The notes: a model not told the origin generated them from the letters alone. 64,000 nt of DNA from Phymatolithon calcareum (GCA_977006965.1 OZ345367.1:1116001-1180000); one strand, 5' to 3'. Counted from the stretch's first letter, positions 9,661 to 21,571 are shown. Translations and numbers: made by a program.

Positions 9661-11087
9661 TAGAGGATCTCGTGGAGCCGCGATGGCGATAAGTACTCTT
9701 TGAGTCTCAAGATTGACAGCAGAACGGAGAACTATGGAGTCAGGTTGATTGATTGACGGTCGAAAACCGATTTCGTCATGTACATCAGAAATATTCGAAG
9801 TCCTTGATGTCCAATTTCTAGAAGTTGATACTCATTATTGATGTAGCACTGTAGTATCATCATTTACCAATCTATCCTGAAAGACGGAAGAGGGCAGAGA
9901 GAAGGGGCCATCCGTATGGAGAAAACTTCTCTACCGCCGAGAACAAAGCATCGACAGTTTCACTTCCGGGTGGTCCTCTTGAAGACAAAGCAGATGGGAA
10001 TGCACCAATGCCCGCCGATGAACCGTTTCGATAATCAAGTTTCGGTATTTCGGATACAATAGCTACTGTATGATATCAGTTCGTTTTCTTCATCGATGTG
10101 ATCATAGTGGCAAACGAGCCCAATGATTCATTTGTCTTCACTTTGCCATTTCAAGTTACTGATTAGAAATTCATTCCTTTCATTCCAATAGGCTTCGTTC
10201 ATCGACGTTTTTATATTTGCTCCCTTCCGTTTGTGTTTTGGGCCTTTCGGGTTTCGTCTGGATGTGAATGCCAGATCGTAATGCAGCCTCATTTCGAGGC
10301 TTTCAAAGCTGTGCTTCACTTAATTCTCTTCTAGGCCACTTACCGCAGGGCGCTACTCCGAGTAGCGAGTTGAAAGAGCTTCTTCTCTGCCTGCCACTCG
10401 TGCTTTAGACGACTGGATTAAATGACATTTAGAGCCTTATGTACACATACAGGGGTCATCACCTGGTGATAGGCGCATTCAGTTTGCAAATAAAAGGGCG
10501 ACAGATAAAAATCAACGTCTCTTTAGGAGAAGAATGATCGAACTACTATATAAAAGAGCAGCGGTTACTAAGCAAGATAGACCATACTTTTAGAGACGGG
10601 GTAACTTATTCAAAAACACTAACGCTGCCCTGCATCGATACATCTATCTAAAATTTTACCGCCCACAAGAGTGTCTAAACGAAGGATATCAGATTTGTAA
10701 ACAAGCCCCGCTGGTTGTCGACAACTCTTCGCTATCATTCCCTCCAGTTTGCTCCAAAATCTCGATCCGAAAATTGGAAGACCTCTTCGGGTTTGGCTAT
10801 CACTTAGGCACTGTCCTTCGAGCAAATGACATCACCAGAATGCACGCATCCATTGAGTACTTTGACCACTAGAAGCTGGTGAAAGATACGAAAGGAAACG
10901 CGGAACCAGAGCATCTGCATTACATCCGTGTCGGAGATGAAGGCTGCTGTTTTGGAGTAATGCAGTCGGAAGATGGAGACCCCTTAGATTCTGTCAACCT
11001 CCGCCGGGGGATGCGACTCATGTAGACGCTTCCAACATGTCTGGGTCTGCACATTTTTGACTCTCAGTTAATAATATCATTCTTCTC

Positions 11088-11330
11088 TTTGACTGTGAAT
11101 TGTGGAAGCTAACAGACAAAGTGCGCGATTGTGCTAGAATGCTTTCGAAAATATGCAGGGAACCAAATTGGTTCAACCAATCGAAAATGCATGCGCCAAC
11201 ACAAAGATCAATCTTTAGCGACGTACTGGGCCTAAAGTGCTTTACTAACAATTGCTGGCTGTACCTGCAAGTCGCGCACTTGCCATCACGCTAACGACAC
11301 AGTATTAGAAGAGAATGGAAGTGATGCACC
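11088..11330 (+). pseudogene. LINE-C reverse-transcriptase C-terminal fragment
   Basis: The + strand reads ELWKLTDKVRDCARMLSKIC, then an APTQRSIFSDVLGLK segment. The same two blocks occur in the longer LINE-C fragment in array unit 1 (ESWKLTEPV, then AKMLSRITERP and PTPESIFGDVPGLRR, about 27,785-28,060). This is the well-known region after the RT domain of LLYG-E-W type non-LTR elements. The copy is internally deleted and too short to function. Confidence 0.5.
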
Positions 11331-11356
11331 GAACGTGACCTTCGAAATATATTTTC

Positions 11357-11391
11357 GTATACCTGTATGTCTGTGTATGATACAGGTATAC
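11357..11391. repeat. 35-bp hairpin
   Basis: The 12-bp perfect arms GTATACCTGTAT and ATACAGGTATAC are separated by an 11-nt loop. The element sits about 290 bp upstream of the ArfGAP start codon; a regulatory role is possible but not shown. Confidence 0.75.
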
Positions 11392-11678
11392 CCACAGAAT
11401 GAAAGAAACGATGAGTGCATCGAAAAGCATCAAAAATTGTTGATGATGCCACATCGATATTAGCTTTTCTCGCACTGCTGTCTTGTGATCATAAATTTCA
11501 GATGAAAGATCTAATAATTTAGATTATTTTCAAATTCAGTCTTTATTACAGTGCATGGCTGGTCCATCCCCGACCTGCTTTTCCCGAACGTCATTCGAAA
11601 ACGGGCATCGTGCTGAAACGAACCACAATTCATTTTTCACACTCGCAGCGGGCTGCGCGAAAAGCCCAGCGCCCCGCC

Positions 11679-12704
11679 ATGGCGCCGTCCGACTCCAACG
11701 AGGTCGCGCACGACTCCTTGGTCGTCTTGAAGAAGCTAGCATCAAAGCTTGAGAACCGCACCTGTTTCGACTGCCTTGCAAAAAACCCAACATGGGCGTC
11801 TGCTCGTTTCGGCGTCTTCATCTGTCTCGATTGTTCCGGTGCCCATCGCAGTCTCGGTACTCACATAACCTTTGTTCGCTCAGCATTCATGGACACATGG
11901 ACGAAAGTTGACCTCACCCGTATGGTGGAGGGCGGCAACGGCAAGGCGCGTGCATTTTACGAAGATCATGGATGGCGCGAACACACCCGTTTTGAACCGG
12001 AAAAATATACTGGTCGTGTCGGTGCCACATACAAAGCCCTTCTTGAACGCTCCGTCTCAGCCTCCATGGCCGGCTCTACTCCTGTCGAGCAATCCGCGCC
12101 GGTGCCGCCATCAACGTCCAAACAGACCTCTGTACCTGTGGCGGCACCAGCCCCCGTGCAGCAGCGCGCAACGAAACCCAAGCCACCGGCGGCGATTACC
12201 GTGTCGGCTCCCATCGCCGCTGATGGTGCGTCCATCGCAATAGGTTCCGCCCGACGTCCAGCACGCCGTCCCGGACGTGCTCGACGCGGCGCGGCACGCA
12301 CTGGAAAACCGTCATCGTCCACAATCGATTGGTCTAAGGTTGGTTCGGAAGTCGGGCCGGAATCTTTGCTTCCGGTTGTGCGCGCACCGGCTCCAGCACC
12401 AAAGGTGACACCGGCGCCAACGATGGATATTGCGGAACGTTTCAAGGGGAAGAAATCCATCTCGTCGGCGGATTTTGCTCCACCGCCTACAACTAATGGT
12501 GTCATGCATAATGATCGATTCGCTCACGCTTCGTCGCTTTCGTCGAATGATTACTTTCAGAGAGATGATCAGCGTGAAGACGAGGGGGATAATATTGCGG
12601 ATTTGGCAGATGATTTGCTACGCAAAGCATCGGAGGGTGTGGCAAATGCCGCCGATGAAGTTACTTCGGCTTTTAGTGACTTTTTGAATAAGGGATACCA
12701 TTAG
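11679..12704 (+). CDS. ArfGAP, ARFGAP2/3 (Glo3) type
   Basis: The 341-residue product is a GTPase-activating protein for Arf, acting with COPI coats at the Golgi. The N-terminal ArfGAP domain has the full zinc finger CX2CX16CX2CX4R: C29, C32, C49, C52 and the arginine finger R57 ([11 protein letters not shown]). After a Pro/Ala-rich linker (about 135-245), the C-terminal part has ARFGAP2/3-type Ser motifs: [13 protein letters not shown] at residues 254-266 and [12 protein letters not shown] around 282-293, followed by an amphipathic helix-like tail. These motifs separate it from ARFGAP1, which senses curvature with ALPS motifs. I chose ATG 11,679 (context GCCATGGCG) over the upstream ATG 11,610, because the extra 23 residues are basic and unlike the family. 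Confidence 0.85.
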   Translation: MAPSDSNEVAHDSLVVLKKLASKLENRTCFDCLAKNPTWASARFGVFICLDCSGAHRSLGTHITFVRSAFMDTWTKVDLTRMVEGGNGKARAFYEDHGWREHTRFEPEKYTGRVGATYKALLERSVSASMAGSTPVEQSAPVPPSTSKQTSVPVAAPAPVQQRATKPKPPAAITVSAPIAADGASIAIGSARRPARRPGRARRGAARTGKPSSSTIDWSKVGSEVGPESLLPVVRAPAPAPKVTPAPTMDIAERFKGKKSISSADFAPPPTTNGVMHNDRFAHASSLSSNDYFQRDDQREDEGDNIADLADDLLRKASEGVANAADEVTSAFSDFLNKGYH

Positions 12705-12851
12705 GCTTTAATAACAGGCAGGTCCTACAACACTGCACTAGATAGGTGCTCCTCTCGCCGTCAATCAACTGTAGTTTACTATTCATGTTCGCAGAGTGTC
12801 TTTTTTAGTCCGGCTACGTGAACTGCTGTGCGTTTCTGTCGTGCCAGACTT

Positions 12852-13064
12852 TTAGATCCAATATTTCGTATCGATCAAAACACGTCCATTTTCCTCCTTT
12901 TGTCCAACGTAAACTGCTATCATATCCCCATTTTGGAAAAGTAAATCGGGAAGCCATTTTTTGTTGACTATTAAGACACTGGCAGCCGACTTCTTGGCCC
13001 TCATGTCATCTTTCGATGAATCCACCAGGGACTTCTTAGGGGCACCCATGCAAGTAGCAGCACT
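12852..13064 (-). pseudogene. Probable LINE endonuclease-domain fragment
   Basis: The minus strand encodes a short stretch containing AASVLIVNKKWLPDLLFQNG, followed by DMIAVYVG and NGRVLI. The order (GG/AA-x-aliphatic strand, N-x-W, then an I-A-V strand) resembles the middle of the APE-type endonuclease of non-LTR retrotransposons. It is about 65 residues long and bounded by non-coding DNA, so it can only be a remnant. Chance resemblance is possible. Confidence 0.35.
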
Positions 13065-13093
13065 TGCCAGTGGCAAGTGCTGCTGCTTGCATG
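13047..13093. repeat. 47-bp hairpin with one mismatch
   Basis: A palindrome running from CATGCAAG to CTTGCATG, with 23-bp arms, one mismatched pair and a single central base. It abuts the putative endonuclease fragment. Confidence 0.85.
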
Positions 13094-13289
13094 GCAAGTT
13101 GCCACCATGAACTTAATTGTAAATGCGAGATCCTGAGACCCGACAAGATGGCATTATGAAACGAGGAAAAGTAGTTGGGCGGAGCAAACAAATACCCAAC
13201 TGTAAAAATGACTCCGCTTTGAATGTCACAAAATAAGGTAGCCGAAGTTTGAACACGAAATGGAGTGCAGTGCACCCAGTGCAGGGGTA

Positions 13290-13640
13290 CCACTCAATAT
13301 ATTTGTAATGTAGTATATTGCAATGTGCAATACCAATACTGTATTGCAGATCCTTCTCATATTGCAGTACGTACTGCTGCTCGGACAGTTATTTTAATCC
13401 TTATTGCGAACGGTGCCGCACACGATACGGTGAGTGCTGGCATTCCCTCAGATGAACGAGGCGCAGTCCGTTCGCTCCAGGACCGGCTGATTAAAATAAA
13501 TCACACAGTCAGTGGAAGGTCGAGGATTTAAGGAGCCATGCTGGCTCGGGAAGGCTGTCAGGCGCTTAAGGCGACAGAACGTGTATTGATATCGTATTGC
13601 AGTCCATATTGCAGTCCATACTGCATCGAGCGTTCGACAA
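13290..13640. repeat. Cluster of TATTGCA(A/G)T motifs
   Basis: TATTGCAATGTGCAATACC, TATTGCAGATCC, ATTGCAGTACGTACTGC and a tandem TATTGCAGTCCA pair occur within 350 bp. The motif family reappears in 15.2-15.8 kb and at both ends of the hAT-like element at 58.5-59.7 kb, so this may be a decayed transposon end. Confidence 0.4.
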
Positions 13641-14675
13641 AAATACGTATTGCGTATTGTTCCTTCCCTTCCAATAGTTTGCAATTATATTGGTGGGACC
13701 CCTGGCCAGATGGGTTAATATTCTCTTCGATTCATTAGCTTTAATTCAGAGAACCGCACGAGAATTCCCACGGACAAGAGCAGTGGAGGAGCGCTTCTGA
13801 GCTCGCTATTTCGAGACAAAAACGCAAAAATTTGCTGATCGAGCTGAGCTGGCTGTGCTCGTGATTTGCCTGAAGCATCTTGCCGCAGATTGATGCAGAG
13901 TTGGACTATGCCAAATCCATTTTCAAAACTGAATGAAACTTCCGTCGATGATAGGCTCTATGGATTTGCAGAAGAAGGAGATATCTTCTTGTTGGTCCTA
14001 TCTATGGTGGTAACAATGGTTCTGACACACAAGCAGTTGTCGAGATTGTGGACGTTTGTATAATACAAACAATTTGTTCTCTAAACTATTGAGACTCATA
14101 CTGAAGGTAAGCAAGCCGTGAAACGTGACCATGGGTGCTTATGCAGGAAGAGGCTACGGAGAGCTTTTGCGACGATATGAGCACATTGTGAGTACTTCGT
14201 CATTTGTTCTCAAACGATATTATCAGACTCAGGCTAGAGCAGATTATAGAGAGGAAACTTTCGACTTGCCATAGGACCTATTATTGTCTGGATAATGGGA
14301 ATAGTTCTGACGCTCGTTAGTATGTCTTGTAAACACTGTTCCAAGTGAACTCAGTGGGGTTTCCGCATTGCACAAGGGGTCCTAGCTAACTACAGTGCAT
14401 TAGTATGGCACAGAAGAAGTGAGCTGTAAAGAAAAGAGTCCAACATTCTGGCCGTCCACGAGGACTCGCGAAACGTGGAATTACAGCATTTGCTTAGGGT
14501 GGAATTGTCTAGTGCGAGCGACAGGCATAAAACAAGCCTTCTTTCAATAGCTAGCAGAATTAACGCCCTGCACTGCTCGCCTCGCATCTTTGGTCGGATC
14601 ACAATTTTAGAAAATTGGAAGTTATTGGATTGACTAGGGCTGTCTTCTTCTAAGAACAAAGCCATAGTCACGACA

Positions 14676-14707
14676 GTTTCTAGTAGGTTTAAAAACCTGC
14701 TAGAAAC
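14676..14707. repeat. 32-bp hairpin
   Basis: The arms GTTTCTAG and CTAGAAAC are extended inward by AGGTTT / AAACCT with two mismatches. It is isolated in non-coding DNA. Confidence 0.7.
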
Positions 14708-15139
14708 TTTCATTCAGGGAAGGCTCTGCATGATAATCTGCGCCTGACTTCTGTAGACATGGAAAATCTATTGTAGAGGCTCATTCTCTCAGCAGAATGA
14801 CAGGGTCTCTGGCATCGTGCGATAATTGAAATCAAGGGATGATTTATCCTGTCAAGTTGAAAACGCGTGCTCGAGAAAAGACTTTGTAATTGAACTCTAC
14901 GTTTATCTTACTGATCTGATGCCCTCCCCTTTTGCGGTATTTGTTAGCTCGGGACAGGTATTCAGCTGACTCTGTCACATAAATTTATGTAGATAGTCAT
15001 TTTTCATGCCCGCTCTAGCAATAGCTACAAATGTCGCTCTTTAATCACCTGGGGTTTTGTGTTCGGTTACATATTGCTTGTTGGATACTGCATCGTTTCC
15101 CGCAACATTAATTATAGTCCCGTGGTACATAACAACCAG

Positions 15140-15820
15140 GAATAGGAACAATTTAATTGGAGAGAATTGGAAAAAAATCGTACGCCGATATATATTGCAA
15201 TTATTCTCTCAGGAACAAATTATTCTTGTCACGAAAAGGAAAAATTAGAATTGCTATTTTTTGTCTGAACAATAATTGCAATAATGCCAATTAATTGCAA
15301 TTTGTTGAAGATTTCTCCCGGTTTTTACATTTCTCTATTGCTTGGTCCCTCTGCACGCTCGGAAAGCCTGGGAGACTAGATTATGATCCCAGAATCTGCT
15401 ATTCACATTCTAAAACAAAATAGACTCGAAAGTCATGAGTTTTAGTCTAGAGCATTGATCAGTAAGGACATACTTCGCAAGACTCCAATGTCGCTGTACT
15501 TCAGCAGTGGAAGCCAAAATAAAATCACAATTGATGTCCTGCTCTTCATAAGAATTGTCGTCTGCAGCAATAAGTATGTCTTCTAGTCGCCAGGTATCAA
15601 TAGAAGTATTCCTTTGTCTTGGTAGTCAACGTCAACAACAATGGAGCAAGCAATGGGAAATAATTGGAGAAATTTTACATCAAGAAAAGAATTGCAATTT
15701 GTTCAGCCGTGACCAATAAAAATTGCAATTATTCATTAAAGAAAATCAATAATTGGAATTGTTTTTCGTAAACTCAGTATTGCAAGGGCAACAATTGCAA
15801 TTAAATTATTTTTATAACAT
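15140..15820. repeat. AT-rich patch with repeated AATTGCAATT, possible hAT-type relic
   Basis: At least six copies of (A)ATTGCAAT(T) lie at about 15,195, 15,265, 15,290, 15,693, 15,721 and 15,797, together with AATTGGA(G/A) motifs near both sides. The same palindromic motif is subterminal in the hAT-like element at 58,519-59,735. I found no clear terminal inverted repeats or duplication here, so the identity is a guess. Confidence 0.35.
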
Positions 15821-16431
15821 ACACCAGCTCTATCAAAGGAGAGGCCTCATGTTCTCTTAAAAGTCCATTGGCACCGAGCGTAGTCGATCTGTTTTCTTGT
15901 GAAGCTATTCGAGGCACCCTTCTTCTTCCGCATTGCGGTGCAAGAGGTATGCGAAGCAAGCTTTATGACAACTCAGACATCCCAAATGCATTGTGTGATT
16001 GCTGTGGAATTTCAGCGTTGATCAAAGGTCCTCAAAGTACAAACTCTTAATAGCTAAACCAAGTGCTAAACCACAGTTGTAGTCATTTGAGGCCGGTGTC
16101 CTCCGGTTGCAAACCATTTTGGTTGTTTGCGGCAATCCGACATTTTCGAATTTCTGAAGCAGCGCGGCACTTCTTGCAGAGCGGAAATTCTATCCTTCTT
16201 GGACTTTCGTTCCGGAAACTTAGAGCTACCTTTTGCACCTGGAAGGGTAGTGTAGAATTATGTGTCATCCCAACGCTTTGCGTAGAAATATGGGGATAAG
16301 TATTTCGTATAGAGTACCTAATGGGAATGAGGATTTACTAACCCAGACGCAGCCGCGAAATATGTAGTGGAAGCAAGGCTGTAGAATAGGAATAAATACT
16401 GGGAATCTAGTGCGACCACAGGAGACCAAGG

Positions 16432-16581
16432 GGATATGGGGATATGTGTTGATTTACTTAAAAGCTCCCAAGGCCTCTCTTCAAGAATAACAGGGCCGCT
16501 TTCGCACGATTTTCTAAGCTAACGTAGTTTGACTATTCAGTATATCCTTGGTTCGTATTTCTCTCCCAACAAGTGCTCTAT
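16432..16581 (-). mobile_element. LINE-A 3' tail insertion, 150 bp, with 13-bp target duplication
   Basis: Read on the minus strand it ends in the LINE-A 3' sequence (GGGAGCTTTTAAGTAAAT), and it contains the CCTGTTATTCTTG block also present in the full-length copy at 28.8 kb. CAGGAGACCAAGG flanks it exactly on both sides (16,419-16,431 and 16,582-16,594). It is a very strongly 5'-truncated insertion, or a short parasite of the LINE-A tail. Confidence 0.75.
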
Positions 16582-16909
16582 CAGGAGACCAAGGCATCGC
16601 ACATGTTCACCCGGACTTCATTGCATCCTTTCCACTGTTTTCTTCCGCTCCTCACGGTTTGGGTGTGGTTTCTGATTTGGAAGAGTTGTATACGCAAGGT
16701 TGATTTCAATGAGACGGCTAGGGCCGTCCGTATCTGTACTACAAATTCTATGGATGTAAATCTATTTTTTCAGGCGTAGTAACACTAGTCCAACATTTAG
16801 TTTAGCAACCCAAAGCGCGCTTCCCAGGAATGGTGCTATGCAGGATCGTATCTTCAAATTCAAGTTTCGATCACTTCAAATTCGCTGCCCAGAAGTTCTT
16901 ATCAGATGT

Positions 16910-16997
16910 CTTTTTTTTAGCAAAGTTTATTTAAAAGCCCCACAGACTTCCGAAGATATGGGCAGATATGGGCAAGGCTTCCTCAGTTGCTACCTAC
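16910..16997 (-). mobile_element. LINE-B 3' tail insertion, 88 bp, with 12-bp target duplication
   Basis: Read on the minus strand it ends GGGGCTTTTAAATAAACT, the family-B 3' end, followed by a pyrimidine/purine run. CTTATCAGATGT flanks it exactly (16,898-16,909 and 16,998-17,009). It contains a short internal duplication of GATATGGGCA. It is among the shortest insertions in the window with a clear duplication. Confidence 0.75.
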
Positions 16998-17269
16998 CTT
17001 ATCAGATGTTTGAGCAAAAATGACGCACCAGAGCATATGATATGGGTCATGAAATAATGTTTTTGTTGTCCGCAAAGAGCAACGTCTTTTAGCCGTTTGC
17101 ACATGGCCGGTTGCGTACTTCAGAACAGTAGCTCATGCAGTCCATAAGTTTGAAAGTGAGAATACCTATTCTCATGCCCGAAGAAACAAACCGGGCTTTG
17201 AGTTCGCAGTATACAACTGTGTTTTCTTCGCAACTTTTTAAAGTGAGACTATACATGCTTGTGGAACTT

Positions 17270-18740
17270 TTTTTGAATTGAAGTTTATTTAAAAGCCTCA
17301 CAGTGTTACGAATAGACGGCCAAGGTTTCCTCAGGTGCTAGCCTCCAGTGTGTAGTCCGTTGAAGCCTGCCGTCTCTCAGAGGCGGTCGGAAAAGTATGG
17401 ATCCTAGACCATCCTACCTCCTATGCGGTGTTCTTGTGGGGTTCGCTGCGGGAATCTTCGCTTCTAGATGTGGTGTCTTGAGGGACACCTACTTGACTTC
17501 AGAGCAGACCTTCTCCGTTTTCTATGCACTCGATGATGGTCTTCCTGAATAGCGAAAGCTCATTTAGTACTTTCTTGATATCCAATCTGTTGTCTCCTTT
17601 CAGGTCAATGACCTGAAAGGAGACAACGGATTGGAAGTCATATCCGGACAGATTGTTTTCCAGGGTTGCCATAGGCTGTCGCGCTCTTCGGCCAGCATGC
17701 CCTGCAATGCAACGGGTGATTTCGATGAGAAAAGAACGTCGTCTGCGAATAAGACAGCGGGAACGTCCCCCAGGTGCTCGGAACCACGCTCATACGCTCG
17801 GCAAACTCATCGATAAAATATGGCACAGACTGCGGCTGAGGGGGGACACCTGTGGTACATCCCTGTCCACTAAAAATCACTTCTTGTCGGCATCACTCTT
17901 AGGGCACCTTCAGATCCAGGGCTGCTACACATCGCTGTCCTCTTTCCAGCAGCTTCGCGGCTCTCAGAATGGTCATTTCTGTGCTCTTTCCCTTTTTTGG
18001 AAACCAAGCTAGTACCAGTGGTTATCGCATGCCTTGCGTAGCTTGATATCGATGACAGTTTCTATTATTTTTCTTGCTTGGCTAAACAGGGATATTGAGC
18101 GATAATTTCCCAGTTCCTCGTGTCCCCCATTCTTGTTTAATGGAACACGGAGTGCTTTCCGCCAGTGGAGAGGCATTTCGCCACACCTCCCACAGGCTCT
18201 CCATAGGGACCTAAGCGCATCTGCATTCAGTGATGCATTGACTTTCAGCATCTGTGCCTTAACTTCGTCCAGACCAGGTTCCTTTCCAGGCGGCGATTTT
18301 CGGATGACTGCTTCAATTGCATCCCTCATGTCTTCTGGACATGTGAACTTTCTTAACCCAGGTTGCCAGTTTTCGAGACTATGGGCTGAGCTTCTGGTAC
18401 TGTTCATTGGTCTTCCGGTCATCTTGTTTCTAGCCATTCTTCGTCTGATTTTCTTCTTCATCCTGACTAGCTGTTTCAGGACAGTTTGTACGTCCTTCTC
18501 CTCAAGGTCAGAGACGTTCACTTGATACTGCTTGTTTTTCCTCTTTGTTTACCTTAGTCTGTACTTGGTTTTTACACTTGTGATATCGTCCTCAGTCTTT
18601 AGGTCTCTGCATCACTTTGGCTCCAGTTTGTCTATCTCAGTACTCTAGAATGATTTGTATCGTTCGGGAATGCGCTTCCCCGTTCTCCAAGGGTCAGATC
18701 ACGTTTTAACAAGTTTCTTATACACATTGTGCAGCTGTCT
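17270..18740 (-). pseudogene. Decayed LINE-B copy with reverse-transcriptase remnants
   Basis: Read 3'-ward on the minus strand: WRTGKRIPERYKSF (about 18,690-18,640, with a stop where the family has Trp); RT motifs PPGKEPGLDEVKAQML and GNYRSISLFSQARKIIE in the open frame 18,521-18,009; a GVPP-Q-S-PYFID remnant of the VPQGSPLSP motif; LFADDVLFSSKS (about 17,760-17,725, in another frame); then a C-terminal block like that of 51.0-51.7 kb; and the GCTTTTAAATAAACT tail near 17,280. The order is correct for one element, but frameshifts, stops and an inverted duplication (hairpin 17,581-17,635) show that it is dead. Confidence 0.75.
17581..17635. repeat. 55-bp hairpin inside LINE-B coding sequence
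   Basis: The arms, TCCAATC-GTTGTCTCC and its complement, match over 27 bp with one mismatch and a 1-nt centre. The left arm is normal LINE-B coding sequence (minus strand DLKGDNRLDIKKVLNEL); the right arm is an inverted copy of it lying where the element's reading frame breaks. Confidence 0.85.
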
Positions 18741-19149
18741 TGAGCTTTTGCGTTCTATGATCATGGGAAGCTGGATTATGCACGAAGTCAAATAGGTCCC
18801 AAGGAATAGGCGATGCAGGACGACTGGTCCGGAAAGTCATCGCTCACATACCTATTCCTTGTTGTAGCTGCGGGCCGCTTTTTGAAGTTTTGAAACCTGG
18901 CGTGCCTTCCCTCCAAGGTAGACTATCTCTTGTGGATAACCTCTACGTTTCCGGCGGAGGTGCAGTTTTTCAAGTCTTCAATGAGACCTTTCAACTGCTC
19001 CTTGTCCGAAATCCTTTGCTAAGTGTCATTGCAGTTCCGCACACTGATAGGTCTTTTGGACTGGGAAGGGTCCCGATCTTGTCGGCTTCTGAGGCGTGTA
19101 CACACCGTTTTGTGCTGCTCTCTTCCTGTCCAAATATCTTCCGGAGAGC

Positions 19150-19650
19150 TCATGTTTGATGTAGTTATCCCTTTACAGATGCTTGTGGAACTGCTACAGA
19201 GGCATCGCAAAACATCTGCAGTGCCCACTGTCGAGACAAAGAACCATCATAGTACTGCGGAGACCATGTGTAAAATCGCAATCGTTGACACATGTTCCCC
19301 GACTTCGAGCAGCATAGCACAGGTATGGAATTATCTTGCCAATCAAATTTTTGCCTATGCGTTGCATCCGGAAAAACAAGTGCACCTCTTGAGGTAAGCT
19401 GCAAAAAACTGTCCTCTTTGTCCTGCCTAACATCCAGTTTAGTGAACTTCCTAGAACTTAGCTACCTGGGTCGGAATAGCTACATCAGCAACACAGGATG
19501 TTGATACGTGGCCAGGACAGCTCGGTTATGTGGTGAGGTCGATGCGTCGAGGTTCTACTGCGGGTCAATCGCTAGAGCTCAGCTATTATACCTCCGAGAT
19601 CACGGTAGCCAACAAGCTGCGAAATATACTTCGCGGCCGATGTAGTTGGA
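19150..19650 (+). pseudogene. Possible LINE reverse-transcriptase fragment (post-FADD region)
   Basis: The + strand encodes EVSCKKLSSL...VNFLELSYLGRNSYIS, resembling the K-T-x-x-L strand and the F-x-YLG motif downstream of the RT catalytic box. Stops interrupt it. The match rests on a short motif and is weak. Confidence 0.3.
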
Positions 19651-19888
19651 TCCATTTGAAAATCAAAATTTCATCCCGTGAGACCAGTTGGTTGCTCTGA
19701 AACCTCGGATTCCCCTCGCACTTGTAGCGCGGGTCTCCCTTGGTTTCATGTCATCCCCTCGGGATTCAAATTCAAGTCACACAGGCTCATGCCACTCCCC
19801 CAAGTCAGTTAACAACTTATGCTTGTGGACATCTGTCCGGCGCTTACCTTCGACGGGGTCTCCGATCACAAGTACAGACACGACATCA

Positions 19889-19928
19889 TGTAGGGTTTAC
19901 TGCACATGATGATGATATACAGTAAACC
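19889..19928. repeat. Hairpin with 12-bp arms
   Basis: AGGGTTTACTG and CAGTAAACCCT are exact complements around a loop of about 17 nt. Surroundings are non-coding. Confidence 0.65.
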
Positions 19929-21571
19929 CTTCTCATCAGGCCGGAAGTCGCTGTTGTCGATATTCCAAATACATATCTTCCCCCTTCGAAAAGACTTCGG
20001 CCTTTCATAGACACTGACCTTCTAGATTCCAATAGAAACAATCCAAATAACCTAAGAATTGTTCCAGCACGTCAGCGTATATGCATGCGACTTAAAGCCT
20101 GGTGCGTGTGACATCATTGCAGATTTGATTGCGCTTCGACCTCCATTTTACTCACACTCTGAGATGCTGTTGAAGTGCTGTCTGTGGACGGGGGGCTTGT
20201 CAAAACTCTTTCAAGCTCCGCAATATTTGCGCAAGAATTTCAGGATGCCGTTCGATGATACCAACTTGTGAATGAAATATTAGACGTGAACCGGGCACAC
20301 AATCCTACCATCCAGTAGATGACCTGTAAAGGAAGATTCTTGAATCTGTGCATATGCGTTTTGCGCAGCACAATGAACGATTTTGCTTGAAGGTGCATAG
20401 GGAGGTATTTGCGCGGGATTTCCCCTAGGTGTGCAGACCTTTTCGCCTGTCGATCTTTCCCAGAGCACGACATTTGCGTTTTGGGTTCCTTTGTACCTCC
20501 GGATCAGTAGAGGTGTGACAGCATAGGACAGCATTGTGTTGTTTAGAAGTAGCGAGAGTAGATAAGCCTTTTTTAAAATAAACATGTGATAGGTGCAATA
20601 GAACACGATTAAGTCTAGAGCCAAGACGAAGAATGTATGTTACAGCATTAGAAGTTCTCTCGGTTTTACCTTTCCACGTCTTGTTCTGTGTATGACAGCA
20701 CGCTTCATTCCAGTTATTCATTTTCGAGGCAAACTTGATGCGATGCATTCTCGCTTCCAGCTGCAATTACTGCGATGCTGCCAATTTCTGCAAGCTAGCT
20801 GCACCAGGATATATTAGAATCCACGTCGACGAGAGCGAAAAGTTTAGACTGGGGTTTGGAGTCAAGGTCAAGACTGCATGTTGGCGTTGCGACCGGACTC
20901 ATTCTTGTTCGGTAAAATGAAAACAGCCTAGGGAGGCGGATTGCCGTGGAGAAGGGTCTGGTATGTCGCCAACAGACTGCAAAGTTGGTGGCCACTAGTT
21001 GTGCAAACTCTGCAATTTTAGTTGCAAAGTATTGGTCCGCTGTGCACAAATGAGTGAATTTGCTCGGATCGAACGCTCGCCTTACTCTTGCGACGTTGTC
21101 ATAAACTCTGCTATTCTGCCCCTGTGTCGATTTTTAGAAGATTACAAATATTGATGAGTCATCAACTATTCGACGGTTCTGAAGCTATCGATAGTGGCAA
21201 TCGCTGAGGTGTGTTTTGTGAGATATACCGTCGTGGAAGTATTTAAGTGGACAATGTTCATAAATATGTGCAATCAGTCAGCATCAGTATTTGTCGATAT
21301 ATTAGAAAAACGAGTTTGACGCTGAATCCTTTTTACTGATATATTTGATTCTTTTTGGCTATAGTGCTCTCTTCTGCGATTCACATACCACGTCTTCGCA
21401 AGTACAGCATGGACCTGAGATCTTCACTTCAGCATTTCAAGCTCGATACCGACGTTTTTCTAAGAGGGCCCCCAAGCACAATAGCTGCTGTTATGCACCT
21501 CTCCGAGTAGAGAGGCAGCGCTATCGCCGCGTACCCTGTATGAAATCTGTCCGACCCTCAAGTCAGGAAAA

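Larger units (their letters stand above)
9661..11678. other. Intergenic region with LINE-C remnant and a short hairpin
   Basis: No gene is supported here. Open frames are all under 80 residues. The only recognised pieces are a decayed reverse-transcriptase C-terminus near 11,088-11,330 and a hairpin at 11,357-11,391. The rest, including the upstream region of the ArfGAP gene, shows nothing I can name. Confidence 0.5.
12705..21571. other. Nine-kilobase repeat-rich spacer
   Basis: There is no intact gene between the ArfGAP and TPS genes. The stretch is AT-rich in places and holds pieces of LINEs (12,852-13,064; 16,432-17,009; 17,270-18,740; possibly 19,150-19,650), several hairpins, and patches rich in ATTGCAAT. 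Open frames such as 14,390-14,713 (-), 16,063-16,299 (+) and 20,280-20,766 (-) show no recognisable features and I do not call them genes. Confidence 0.5.

Noticed and set aside
20280-20766. Overlapping minus-strand frames of 113-114 residues
   Set aside because: Two frames overlap in different phases with no family features, so both are most likely chance.
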